Assembly (NCBI GenBank): GCA_017993715.1
Contig: JAGOME010000006.1
Location: 1-64,000, forward strand
Length of the DNA: 64,000 nt
Reading direction: 5' to 3'
Source of the DNA: Phycicoccus sp.
GTDB taxonomy: Bacteria > Actinomycetota > Actinomycetes > Actinomycetales > Dermatophilaceae
The notes beneath the pieces are model-generated. The model was not told where the DNA came from and searched no databases. It saw only the letters and a program-made list of their open reading frames with translations. Of the stretch, positions 42,827 through 50,532 are shown piece after piece (within the stretch, counting starts at the first letter, position 1; every line of letters begins with the position of its first letter). The position numbers were made by a program, and so were the translations under genes.

Positions 42827-43705
42827 ATGACGCAGCTGCAGGGAAGTGTCCTCGCCCGACCGGGTTGGTACCCCGATCCCGATGACGATTCCCGGCTGCG
42901 GCAGTGGACCGGCACCAGCTGGAGTGCGATGGTGCGCCTTGATCGACCGCAGCGCAGCGGCACGGTGCTTGGTCAAAGGTTCGTCACGCTCTCACGCGTC
43001 GTCGTCTGGGCGCTCGGGATCTCCGGGGCTAGCCAGTGCCTCAAGGCCGTCGTCTGCTTCTGGCAGGCGTTGGTCTTGGCGGGTTGGCGGACCAACCCGC
43101 CCTCGATGGCGGCAGCCGAGAGGTTCGACCTGGTCACAACGGTCGTCGCCGTGGTCGTGACGACGACGCTGCTCATCGCCGCGATCATCTTCGTCGCCTG
43201 GTTCTACCAGGCCTACGGCTCGGATCGGTTGCGACTGGCCGATGCCCGCTTCGCGCGCGGATGGGCGATCGGGGCGTGGTTTCTGCCGGTTCTGAATTTG
43301 ACCCGCCCGCCCAGCATCGCTCGCGACATGCTGCTTGCGGGAACTTCGCCGATGGCCGGAGACCCTGAGGACGCGGTTGCTCGACGTCGGCGCCGCGCCC
43401 TGCGTCTGGCGGGCTGGTGGTGGGGGTTCTGGGTGCTCTCCTTGGCAGCAGGTGTTGTCGCCCGCGCTGTCGACACCAGGGCCGGCGAGGAGACCCTTGG
43501 CGAGTTCATCACCGTCGGCATTCGGGCGCTGAGCGCGCACGCTGTGGTCGGGGCGCTCACTGGCGTCGCCGCCATTTTCGCCGTCCTGGTGGTGAGGGCG
43601 ATCACCGAGCGGATGGCGGCCCAAATCGTCGCGCTGCCGGTCCGCTGGCGGCCGCCCCTGACCGAGGGGGACGAATCCGACAGGCGAGAGGCCCCGACGG
43701 TCTGA
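42827..43705 (+). CDS. DUF2510 - DUF4328 membrane protein
   Basis: 292 residues from ATG 42827 (TAGGAAAGG upstream). Residues 11-35 are a DUF2510 motif (RPGWYPDPDD, LRQWTGTSW), a short cytoplasmic module found at the start of many actinobacterial membrane proteins. The rest is DUF4328: helices at VVVWALGISGASQCLKAVVCF, LVTTVVAVVVTTTLLIAAIIFVAWFY, a central FARGWAIGAWFLPVLNLTRP motif and two more helices. Function unknown. A second DUF4328-type protein lies at 45618, so the AraC/DUF1772 pair is flanked by relatives. Confidence 0.85.
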   Translation: MTQLQGSVLARPGWYPDPDDDSRLRQWTGTSWSAMVRLDRPQRSGTVLGQRFVTLSRVVVWALGISGASQCLKAVVCFWQALVLAGWRTNPPSMAAAERFDLVTTVVAVVVTTTLLIAAIIFVAWFYQAYGSDRLRLADARFARGWAIGAWFLPVLNLTRPPSIARDMLLAGTSPMAGDPEDAVARRRRRALRLAGWWWGFWVLSLAAGVVARAVDTRAGEETLGEFITVGIRALSAHAVVGALTGVAAIFAVLVVRAITERMAAQIVALPVRWRPPLTEGDESDRREAPTV

Positions 43706-43775
43706 CCCGACCCCCCGTGTCGGTCTGGCGAGGTTGACCGCGGCGCGGGCCAGGTGACGTCCTTCCGAAAGCCCC

Positions 43776-44708
43776 TCACCCGGTCGGCCGCAGATAGCCG
43801 CGCGGGCTGCGGCCGTAGTGCCGCTTGAATGCTGTGCTGAACGCGAACGGCGTCGCGTAGCCCACGGCATTCGCGACCGAGGTGACGCTCGCCCCCGACT
43901 CCCGTAACAGATCTGCGGCCAGCGCCATCCGCCACCGGGTGAGGTAGGTCATCGGCGGCTCTCCGACACTGACGTGGAAACGGCGGGCGAATGCCGCCCG
44001 CGACAGCCCCACGCTCCGGGCCAGGGAGTCGACGGTCCACGGCCGTTCGGGGGCATCCTGCATCGCGGCAACAGCCTGGGCCACCAGTGGATCGTCGTAG
44101 GCCGCCCAGGTTGGGCGGTCCGCGTCCGGCCGAGCGAACCAGGCGCGCGCCGCGGTGACGACCAGGACGTCGAGGAGCCGATCCAGGACGACATCGCGCG
44201 CCAGGGCCGTCGACGGCAGCTCGGCGGTGAGCAGCGCCACGACCGCGTCGTCCCACTCGCCAGCCCGCAGGATCGCGACCTCGGGGAGGGCATCGGTCAG
44301 GCGCTGCCCAAGCTCGCCATCGCCGTGATACGCGCCGACGAGCAGGCAGGTCTCCCCCACGGGTGAGTTGCCCCAGGTGTTGACGCCGAGGGTCATCGCC
44401 GCGGATAACGATTCCCCGGCGGGGGACACACACTGTTGCCCGGGGAGCACGATGACGGTGGCGGGTGCCCCTGGAGTGTCGGCCACGGCATACCCGTGGG
44501 GGCCGCGCACGAGGGCGACATCGCCGGGGTGCAGCGGGATCTCGTCGCCGGTGCCGACGCGCAGCCACGCGCCGCCGGCGGCGACGACGACGACAGCCAA
44601 CGGCGCCTCGTCCCGGACCTCGATCGACCAGGGTGCGGCGAGGAGGGCCCGCAGGGTGAAGGCGCGCCGCGCCCGCGGTCCGTCAAAGAAGGCGCCGAGC
44701 TCGTCCAT
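43776..44708 (-). CDS. AraC-family transcriptional regulator (cupin_6 type)
   Basis: 310 residues from ATG 44708. The N-terminal cupin_6 sensor domain spans about 1-190 (WSIEVRDEAPLAVVVVAAGGAW, HPGDVALVRGPHGYAV). The C-terminal double helix-turn-helix is SLARSVGLSRAAFARRFHVSVGEPP and SVTSVANAVGYATPFAFSTAFKR, ending GRSPRGYLRPTG. This subfamily commonly regulates a divergently transcribed oxidoreductase or DUF1772 gene; here a DUF1772 gene starts 103 bp away on the other strand and is the probable target. Confidence 0.92.
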   Translation of the reverse strand: MDELGAFFDGPRARRAFTLRALLAAPWSIEVRDEAPLAVVVVAAGGAWLRVGTGDEIPLHPGDVALVRGPHGYAVADTPGAPATVIVLPGQQCVSPAGESLSAAMTLGVNTWGNSPVGETCLLVGAYHGDGELGQRLTDALPEVAILRAGEWDDAVVALLTAELPSTALARDVVLDRLLDVLVVTAARAWFARPDADRPTWAAYDDPLVAQAVAAMQDAPERPWTVDSLARSVGLSRAAFARRFHVSVGEPPMTYLTRWRMALAADLLRESGASVTSVANAVGYATPFAFSTAFKRHYGRSPRGYLRPTG

Positions 44709-44811
44709 CCCCCGACGGTATGCCGCCGCGGCCGGTCGCGGAAGAGCCTTGCGTATGTTTTCAAGACCATGACCCATGGATCATCTCGTCGCGGGCGGGT
44801 CGAATAGAGGC

Positions 44812-45315
44812 ATGGACCTGCTCAATCTTGTGCGCGACTGGCCGGCCCCGGTGACCACGGCGGCGGCGGTCGGCGCTGCCCTCAGCGGCGGAGTCTTCTT
44901 CGCCTTCTCCTCCTTTGTCATGACCGGCCTGGCCCAGGCGCCCGGCTCCGTGGGGTTGCAGGCGATGCAGGCGATCAATGTCGCGGCGCCGTCGCCCGCC
45001 TTTATGGCGTTGCTCTTCGGCTCCAGCGCCCTGGCCATCCCGGTGGCGATCCGGGCGCTGAGCGACCTCGGAAGGCCTGGCGCCGGGCTCGCCGCTGCCG
45101 GGGCCCTGGCCGCGCTGGTCACCCCGGTGATGACGATCGCGTTCCACGTGCCCCGCAACAATGCTCTTGCGGCCGTCGCGGTGGCGGATCCCGGCGCGCT
45201 CGAAGCCTGGGCGCACTATGTCCAGGTCTGGACGACGGGCAACCACGTCCGCACGCTGTCCTCGGCCGGGGCGGGGCTGCTCCTCACGCTCGCGTTGCGA
45301 GCCGGCTGGGCCTGA
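44812..45315 (+). CDS. DUF1772 (anthrone-oxygenase-like) membrane protein
   Basis: 167 residues from ATG 44812; an in-frame ATG at 44776 is less likely. Four hydrophobic segments: TTAAAVGAALSGGVFFAFSSF, PAFMALLFGSSALAIPVAI, LAAAGALAALVTPVMTIAF and LSSAGAGLLLTLALRAG. VPRNNAL and ALEAWAHYVQVWTTGNHVR are the conserved polar motifs of DUF1772/anthrone oxygenase proteins. Bacterial members are of unknown activity. Divergent from the AraC gene, which likely controls it. Confidence 0.88.
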   Translation: MDLLNLVRDWPAPVTTAAAVGAALSGGVFFAFSSFVMTGLAQAPGSVGLQAMQAINVAAPSPAFMALLFGSSALAIPVAIRALSDLGRPGAGLAAAGALAALVTPVMTIAFHVPRNNALAAVAVADPGALEAWAHYVQVWTTGNHVRTLSSAGAGLLLTLALRAGWA

Positions 45316-45371
45316 GGGGTCGGCGGCCGGCTGGCTCCGACAGCTCCGCCTGGTTCATCGGCGCATGCGGA

Positions 45372-45439
45372 TACCGATCCGGTTACCCATCAGTAAGCGG
45401 GGTGATGACCCCCGCTACCAAGGGGTAACCGACTCGGTA
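45372..45439. other. Long structured hairpin between DUF1772 and DUF4328 genes
   Basis: TACCGA (45372-45377) and CGGTTACCC (45380-45388) pair with GGGTAACCG (45423-45431) and TCGGTA (45434-45439), separated by a 2x2 internal loop. Inside, AGCGGGG (45396-45402) pairs with CCCCGCT (45410-45416) around TGATGAC. A separate short palindrome, TCCCCCGGGGGA, follows at about 45444-45455. It could be a terminator for DUF1772 or a cis-acting RNA for the next gene. Confidence 0.6.
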
Positions 45440-45617
45440 GCCATCCCCCGGGGGACCTGCGCCCGCAGGAAGCCCCGGGGCCTAGAGCGACGCGGCAAGG
45501 GCCGTGCTGCTCCTCTCCGTGGCTGGCCCTCCTGGCCGGCTGGACCTGAGCGTTAGCCATGAGTCGCGCGCCCGTTGGACCTTTGGCGTCCATGCCAGCC
45601 GCGGCATACTCGCCGCT

Positions 45618-46295
45618 GTGGCTGGGGAGGCAGGACTGCGGCTTGTGGTCAACCGCCTGCGCGGGCTCGAGGTGTGCCTCTGGGCCAGCATGCTGGCGGC
45701 TGCGGTGAGCATGGGGTTCACGGCACGCTCCGAGCGCATCCTCGACCTGGCATTTGCTGGGGTTGCGCCCAGCGCGGGGCAGCTGCAGCAGATCGACCGC
45801 ACCCACCTGGCGACGGCGGGGCTGTGCCTCATCACCTTCCTCGTCGCCGTTGCGACCTTTGTGCGTTGGCTCCAGGCCGTGTGGGACAGCGACCGCCTCG
45901 ACCGCGAGGGATTGTCCACCGACCCCCGATGGCCCGTGCGCATCTGGTTCGTGCCCATCGTCGGGGTGTGGCAGGGCTATCTGGTTATGCACGCGCTCGT
46001 CATCGCGGCGGGGCGCGGGGCTGATCGGCGACTGTCGCCGCACTCCGCCCCCCGACTTGCCGGCTTCGTAGTGTTGGGGTGGTGGCTGTGCTCGGTCATC
46101 ATGGCGACGGTCGTGGTGCTCGAGGTGCTCAATGTCCAGCCAGCCTCCCAGATTTCCGACTTCGCTCAGGTCTGGCCCGTCCAACGCTCACTGGACCTGG
46201 CCAACCTCAGGTGTGTCCTGACCATCGTCACCGGAGTGCTGTTCTGGATCGTCGTCCGGTATATCGGCCGGACCCTGACGCTGCCCCGACGCTAA
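45618..46295 (+). CDS. DUF4328-type membrane protein
   Basis: 225 residues from GTG 45618. DUF4328 features are FVRWLQAVWDSDRLDREGL, DPRWPVRIWFVPIVGVWQGYLVMH and LAGFVVLGWWLCSVIMATVVVL, with about five membrane helices. The frame is open back to GTG 45504, but those residues look non-protein-like. CATACT at 45605-45610, seven bases before GTG 45618, with TTGGCG 16 bp upstream, would give a leaderless start as for the DUF222 gene. Relative of the protein at 42827 but without its DUF2510 module. Confidence 0.68.
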   Translation: MAGEAGLRLVVNRLRGLEVCLWASMLAAAVSMGFTARSERILDLAFAGVAPSAGQLQQIDRTHLATAGLCLITFLVAVATFVRWLQAVWDSDRLDREGLSTDPRWPVRIWFVPIVGVWQGYLVMHALVIAAGRGADRRLSPHSAPRLAGFVVLGWWLCSVIMATVVVLEVLNVQPASQISDFAQVWPVQRSLDLANLRCVLTIVTGVLFWIVVRYIGRTLTLPRR

Positions 46296-46335
46296 ACCCC
46301 GCCGTCGTCGTCGCCAAGACCGCGGGGGTAGCCGG

Positions 46336-46977
46336 TCAGTTCGTCGGACGGCTGGAGACGAGGGTGAAGACCCCCAGCGCGGTCATCAGGGCGCCGCCGA
46401 TCCCGCCGAGCCACCCCACCCGCTCGGGCCGCCGCGCGACCTGGTCGCGGACCGCTCCCGCCGCGAGGGCCACCAGGCTGTCCCCGACGATCGCCACGGC
46501 GGTGAACACCAGGCCCAAGATGACGAACTGGCTCCACACCGGCTCGCCGCGATCGATGAACTGCGGCAGCAGAGCCGAGAAGAAGACGATGGTCTTGGGG
46601 TTGGTCACGCCGACGAGGAAGCCCTGACGCAATACATGGACCGTTGGCGTCGGCGCGACCATCGCACCCTCGAAACTCGCCGCCAGATCCCCGCGATGGC
46701 GAATGGCCTGAATGCCGAGCCAGATCAGATACGCCGCACCCACCGCTTTGACCGCCGTATAGAGGGTCGCGCTCGCGGCGATGATCGAGCCGAGGCCCAC
46801 CGCAAGGGCAAGCACCTGAGCCAGGACCCCGAGCGCGTTACCGAGCACCGTGAGCAAGGCCGCGCGACGCCCTCCGGACAGGGCGCGGCCGATCGTGAAC
46901 AGCACGCTCGGGCCCGGGATGGCGACGATGACCACGCTGGCCGCGACGAAGGCGAGCAGCGCCGAGGAGGTGGGCAT
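46336..46977 (-). CDS. LysE/RhtB-family exporter
   Basis: 213 residues with the LysE signature at the N-terminus, VVIVAIPGPSVLFTIGRAL then GGRRAALLTVLGNALGV, and the second motif QGFLVGVTNPKTIVFFSALLPQFI. Six hydrophobic helices are predicted by eye. These proteins export amino acids (lysine, homoserine, threonine) or related compounds using the proton gradient; the substrate cannot be assigned. Divergent from the RHH/Doc module 67 bp away; convergent with the DUF4328 gene. Confidence 0.92.
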   Translation of the reverse strand: MPTSSALLAFVAASVVIVAIPGPSVLFTIGRALSGGRRAALLTVLGNALGVLAQVLALAVGLGSIIAASATLYTAVKAVGAAYLIWLGIQAIRHRGDLAASFEGAMVAPTPTVHVLRQGFLVGVTNPKTIVFFSALLPQFIDRGEPVWSQFVILGLVFTAVAIVGDSLVALAAGAVRDQVARRPERVGWLGGIGGALMTALGVFTLVSSRPTN

Positions 46978-47032
46978 GACCGACAGTGTGACAGGGCCGC
47001 GGCAGTGCAGCAGGATCTGGTATCAGCGCTGG

Positions 47033-47044
47033 TATCATGGATGG
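47033..47044 (+). promoter_or_regulatory. -10 element and repeated operator-like sequence of the RHH/Doc module
   Basis: The nonamer CTGGTATCA occurs twice, directly repeated at 47017-47025 and 47029-47037, just before the antitoxin gene. The second copy contains TATCAT (47033-47038), a good extended -10 (TGGTATCAT), and the antitoxin ATG at 47045 begins six bases after it, suggesting a leaderless message repressed by the RHH protein bound to the repeats. Confidence 0.45.
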
Positions 47045-47248
47045 ATGGCGATGACACTGCGACTGTCGGATGAGGAGACCCAGACTCTGCGCGCCCGGGC
47101 CGAGCGCGAGGGCCGCTCGATGCAGGACGTCGCGCGGCAGGCCGTGCGCGACTACGTCGCCCAGGCCGATCAGCGAGACCTGCTCGATGAGGTGCTGGCC
47201 ACCGAGCTGCCGCGTTTCGCCGACGCGCTCGAGCGTCTAGGCCAATAG
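47045..47248 (+). CDS. Ribbon-helix-helix antitoxin
   Basis: 67 residues. MAMTLRLSDEETQTLRARAEREGRSMQDVARQAV is a ribbon-helix-helix DNA-binding domain; the C-terminal 30 residues (DLLDEVLATELPRFADALERL) would wrap the toxin. Of several ATGs in the overlapping ATGGATGGCGATG, only 47045 is in the right frame. The stop TAG directly abuts the Doc ATG (47249), so the two are coupled. It neutralises the Doc toxin and, with it, probably represses its own promoter. Confidence 0.87.
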   Translation: MAMTLRLSDEETQTLRARAEREGRSMQDVARQAVRDYVAQADQRDLLDEVLATELPRFADALERLGQ

Positions 47249-47617
47249 ATGCGATACCTCGACCTTGACGACCTCCTGCGGGTCGCCGAGGCGGCTGTCG
47301 GCGACGTCGCCGTCCGGGATGTCGGCCTGCTCGAGTCTGCTGTAGGTCGACCACGCGCCACGGTATTCGGGCAGGACGCCTATCCCACCCTCGAGCTCAA
47401 GGCTGCCGCGCTCCTGCATTCCATCGCCCGCAACCATGCCCTGGTCGATGGCAACAAGCGACTCGCTCTGGCCGGTGCCATCGCCCTGTTCGGTATCAAC
47501 GACCGCCGACTCGTGCTGACCAACGACCAGGCTTACGACCTGGTGATCGCCGTGGCTACCGGCGAGCTCGATGACGTTGCAGACATCGCATCGCAACTGC
47601 GGACCGAGGGGCGCTGA
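47249..47617 (+). CDS. Doc-family (Fic fold) toxin
   Basis: 122 residues, the size of phage P1 Doc. The active-site loop is HALVDGNKRLAL, matching HxFxDxNKR with Phe replaced by Leu, as often seen in Doc. RDVGLLESAVGRPRATVFGQDAYP near the N-terminus and the conserved AAALLHSIARNHALVDGN helix are typical. Doc proteins phosphorylate elongation factor Tu and stop translation. Antitoxin gene directly upstream. Both genes look intact, unlike the RelE module at 3.5 kb. Confidence 0.92.
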   Translation: MRYLDLDDLLRVAEAAVGDVAVRDVGLLESAVGRPRATVFGQDAYPTLELKAAALLHSIARNHALVDGNKRLALAGAIALFGINDRRLVLTNDQAYDLVIAVATGELDDVADIASQLRTEGR

Positions 47618-47639
47618 CGTCGCAAACGGGTCTTCCGGG

Positions 47640-48191
47640 TCAACCCCGAGGCACGTCTACGCCCACGTCCCACAGGTGGTGGCGCAGGTCGTGCAGCCCG
47701 TACTGCGCGAGCGTGCGCACGGTGAACACCGACCCGTTGCTGCGCACCCCCGTGCGCTCCCACTGCGCCGGCGTCAGCGCGGCATACCGACTCGACCAGG
47801 CGACGCCCGAGGCGAGGATCTCGCCCGCTACCGCATGGGGTTCCTGTCCGGCGTAGTCGTCCTCGATCGCGGTGACGTCCTGATCCCAGTTCGCGAAGGG
47901 CGGGTTGACCTCCTCGAGCATGAGGTCGGTGCGCTGCGCGAACAGCCGGCACACGTCCCGGACGTGGGCGCCGTACTCCAGGGGACTCCACGTCGCCGAG
48001 TCCGGCCGGTCCCGCACGTCGGCGCGCAGCAGGACTTCGGGCCAGGGATCGGTGAATGCCGTGAGCAGGCGCGCGATGTCGGCGTCCCCGACCGCGGCCG
48101 CCACGAACCCGCAGTCGGGGCACGCGCGCTCAAGGGTCCAGGTCCAGTCCTTGTCGTCCGGCACAATGCCGCCCGCTCGTTCATCCGCCAT
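47640..48191 (-). CDS. DinB-family protein
   Basis: 183 residues. The start DKDWTWTLERACPDCGFVAA is shared by a DinB subgroup in actinobacteria. Metal ligands of the DinB four-helix bundle are likely the His in PLEYGAHVRDVCRLFAQR and the pair in GLHDLRHHLWDVG. Members act in mycothiol- or bacillithiol-dependent detoxification or are uncharacterised. Convergent with the Doc gene with a gap of only 22 bp. It is unrelated in sequence detail to the DinB remnant at 15.9 kb. Confidence 0.87.
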   Translation of the reverse strand: MADERAGGIVPDDKDWTWTLERACPDCGFVAAAVGDADIARLLTAFTDPWPEVLLRADVRDRPDSATWSPLEYGAHVRDVCRLFAQRTDLMLEEVNPPFANWDQDVTAIEDDYAGQEPHAVAGEILASGVAWSSRYAALTPAQWERTGVRSNGSVFTVRTLAQYGLHDLRHHLWDVGVDVPRG

Positions 48192-48259
48192 GCCTGCGGA
48201 CCCTACCGGCGCTCGGGTATGGGACGCATGACCCAGCGGCTGCGATACCGTTTCGCATC

Positions 48260-49636
48260 GTGGCAGCGCAGTGGTGGGTGTGGGTCCTGGCCGTGGCCGG
48301 GATGCTGGCTGCGCTCCTCGCCCTGCTCTTCGTCATCGGCCTGGTCCGCGACCGCCGGGCGGGAGCGGGTCGGCACGCGGCGATACGTCCGACCCGGGAC
48401 AGTTTCCGCAAGGGCGCCGAGGATGAGCCACCCCCGCCCAAGAAGCGGGCCGCCATCGTTGTGAATCCCACCAAGGTCTCCTCCGCTGCGGGATTCGCGG
48501 CTCAGGTCACGAGCGTCATGACGGAGGCGGGCTGGGATGCGCCGCTGATCCTCGAGACCACAGCCGAGGACCCGGGCAGCGGCCAGGCCCGCGTGGCGCT
48601 GGCGGCCAATGTTGACCTCATCTGCGCCGTCGGAGGCGATGGCACCGTGCGTTTCGTCGCCGAGGCGATGTCCGGCACCACCACGCCCCTGGGACTGCTC
48701 CCCGCGGGCACCGGCAACTTGCTGGCCCGCAACTTGCGGGTCCCCGCGGAGTCCCTGGAGGAAGCCCTCGCCGTCGCGATGACCGGGCGCAACCGGCACA
48801 TTGACGTCGGTTGGGTCACCTTGGACCCCCACCCGGACCACGTGAGGCCCGGCCCCGTGCACGAGCCTGCGCACGAGGAGCCTGCGCACGAGGAGCCCGC
48901 GCACGAGGTGCCCGCGCACGAGGTGCCCGCGCACGACGAGCCGGTGAAGGCCGACTCGGCGACGGTCGAGGAGCCCGTTGCCGGGGTCGCCGTGCAGGAT
49001 CCGGACCCGGCCGCCGACGAGCCGATGGTCGCCGGTGAGGAGCCGCGAGCACACGGCATTCCGGCGGAGCCGCATCCCGAGCAGCCAGCGGAGGGCGACC
49101 ATCCCGACGATGGCGGCTCCCCGCGGCGGCATGCCTTTCTCGTCATGGCCGGGCTCGGTTTCGACGCAGCGATCATGGATGACACGTCCGACGAACTCAA
49201 GGCTTCGATCGGCTGGCCCGCCTACTTCAGCGGCGGGATGCGCAACCTGCTGCGCCGCCGTTTCCACACCACGCTCGTGCTCGATGACGCTGAGCCGCAA
49301 CACTTCCGGACGCGGACGGTGCTCGCAGGCAACTGCGGTCGCCTGACCGGCGGGATCGTGCTCATGCCCGATGCGGCCGTCGATGACGGGCTGCTCAATC
49401 TTGTCGTCATCAGTCCTAAAGGCCTCGGGGGCTGGGCCGCTGTCGCCGCGCACGTGCTCACGCAGCGCGGCTCGAACCATGCCCGGCTTGACCGCTTCAG
49501 CGCGACCCGGGCCCATGTGACCGTGGACGAGGCCCAGGCTGTGCAGGCCGACGGCGACGTCCTCGGTGAGGCGCGCAGCCTGCTGCTCGAGATCGCCCCG
49601 CAGTCCCTCATCGTCCGGGTCGGCGGACCGTCCTGA
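48260..49636 (+). CDS. Diacylglycerol-kinase-family lipid kinase with repeat insertion
   Basis: 458 residues. One N-terminal membrane helix (WVWVLAVAGMLAALLALLFVIG) is followed by the DAGK catalytic domain: AAIVVNPTKV at 64-73, GGDGTV at 125-130 (nucleotide loop) and GLLPAGTGNLLARNL. The second half has FLVMAGLGFDAAIM and RTRTVLAGNCGRLTGGI. Between HIDVGWVTLDP (about residue 190) and HAFLVMAGLG (about 291) the usual short strand connection is replaced by a ~100-residue acidic, His/Pro-rich insert containing five PAHE-type pentapeptides. Phosphorylates diacylglycerol or a related lipid, possibly in phosphatidylinositol metabolism; the acceptor is not certain. Confidence 0.9.
   Translation: MAAQWWVWVLAVAGMLAALLALLFVIGLVRDRRAGAGRHAAIRPTRDSFRKGAEDEPPPPKKRAAIVVNPTKVSSAAGFAAQVTSVMTEAGWDAPLILETTAEDPGSGQARVALAANVDLICAVGGDGTVRFVAEAMSGTTTPLGLLPAGTGNLLARNLRVPAESLEEALAVAMTGRNRHIDVGWVTLDPHPDHVRPGPVHEPAHEEPAHEEPAHEVPAHEVPAHDEPVKADSATVEEPVAGVAVQDPDPAADEPMVAGEEPRAHGIPAEPHPEQPAEGDHPDDGGSPRRHAFLVMAGLGFDAAIMDDTSDELKASIGWPAYFSGGMRNLLRRRFHTTLVLDDAEPQHFRTRTVLAGNCGRLTGGIVLMPDAAVDDGLLNLVVISPKGLGGWAAVAAHVLTQRGSNHARLDRFSATRAHVTVDEAQAVQADGDVLGEARSLLLEIAPQSLIVRVGGPS
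48863..48937 (+). repeat. 15-bp tandem repeat encoding EPAHE pentapeptides
   Basis: Five 15-bp units (GAGCCTGCGCACGAG and variants) start at 48863, 48878, 48893, 48908 and 48923, coding EPAHE-EPAHE-EPAHE-VPAHE-VPAHD inside the lipid kinase gene. Being a multiple of three, copy number can change without frameshift. Confidence 0.9.
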
Positions 49637-49701
49637 CCTGAGAGTGCCGCAGCCCCCGGGCCGGGGTCGTCCCGGCCTGCGGAGGCCGGCAACGCGACAG
49701 A

Positions 49702-49734
49702 CCGCCGCGGCATTCATGACGAATGCCGCGGCGG
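49702..49734. terminator. Bidirectional hairpin terminator built from an inverted CGGCATTC pair
   Basis: CCGCCGCGGCATTC (49702-49715) and GAATGCCGCGGCGG (49721-49734) form a perfect 14-bp stem with a 5-nt loop. Each arm contains the dispersed octamer. It lies between the convergent kinase gene (ends 49636) and PepSY-like gene (ends 49756), so it can serve both. Confidence 0.78.
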
Positions 49735-49755
49735 CCTATGGGGCCGAGGGACGGG

Positions 49756-50451
49756 TCAGGTGGTGCCGTTGGCGTCGGTGGGGTCAGTCGACGTCGTGCC
49801 GGACGTCTGGCCCTGGTCGTCGTGGCCGCCACGGCCGCCGGACCCGCCGCCCATGGCGGTGTTCTCGGTGATGGTGGCCAGGTCGGCAGATACGTCGTAC
49901 ATGACCGGGCTGCCGTCCTTGGTCCCGATGGCGTCGTAAGAGCCGTCGGGGTCCATGCGGACCTGCGTGATCGTGGCCGCAGAGTCCTGGGCCTGCACGG
50001 CCGCAATGACCTTGTCGGCCTCATCGCCGGTCACGGGCGTGTCCTGGGACCCGCCCATGCCGCCGCGGCCACCGGCGCCACCCTTGCCGCCACCGGTGGT
50101 GATGGTGGCCAGGTCAGCGCTCACCTCGAGCCGGATGTCGGCACCGTCCTTGGTTGCCTGGACGTCGTAGGAGCCGTCGGGGTCCTTCTCGACACTGGAG
50201 ACCGTGATTCTGGCGTCGTAGGCGGTCACGGCGTCGGTGACCTTGGTCAGCTCATCGCCGGTGACGGGTGTGTGCTCGTGCCCACCCATGCGCGAAGTGC
50301 CGTCGGTCCCGGCCGACCCGCTGTTGGCGTCGGCAGACGTGCCCGTGGAGGGGGTGGCCGTGTCGGCCAAGGCGAGGGCGCTCCCGCCCGCGACGAGGCC
50401 GCCAGCGAGGGCGACTCCGGCCGCGGTGAGGATGATCTTCTTTCGCTGCAT
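49756..50451 (-). CDS. Secreted protein with two PepSY-like repeats
   Basis: 231 residues from ATG 50451, chosen because CAGGAG precedes it at good spacing (a start 12 codons upstream is weaker). The N-terminus MQRKKIILTAAGVALAGGLV is a signal peptide or anchor. Two homologous units follow: TPVTGDELTKVTDAVTAYDA...SYDVQATKDGADIRLEVSADLATI and TPVTGDEADKVIAAVQAQDS...SYDAIGTKDGSPVMYDVSADLATI, each resembling a PepSY/propeptide domain. Gly-rich linkers join them. Such proteins inhibit proteases or bind at the cell surface; function is not assigned. Confidence 0.8.
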   Translation of the reverse strand: MQRKKIILTAAGVALAGGLVAGGSALALADTATPSTGTSADANSGSAGTDGTSRMGGHEHTPVTGDELTKVTDAVTAYDARITVSSVEKDPDGSYDVQATKDGADIRLEVSADLATITTGGGKGGAGGRGGMGGSQDTPVTGDEADKVIAAVQAQDSAATITQVRMDPDGSYDAIGTKDGSPVMYDVSADLATITENTAMGGGSGGRGGHDDQGQTSGTTSTDPTDANGTT

Positions 50452-50532
50452 CGGTGTTGCTCCTGGGGTGGGGGCGATGGGTTTCATCGCCGTCTGCCCT
50501 CCACTGTCAGCGGCGTACCTGTCGGGAACCTG

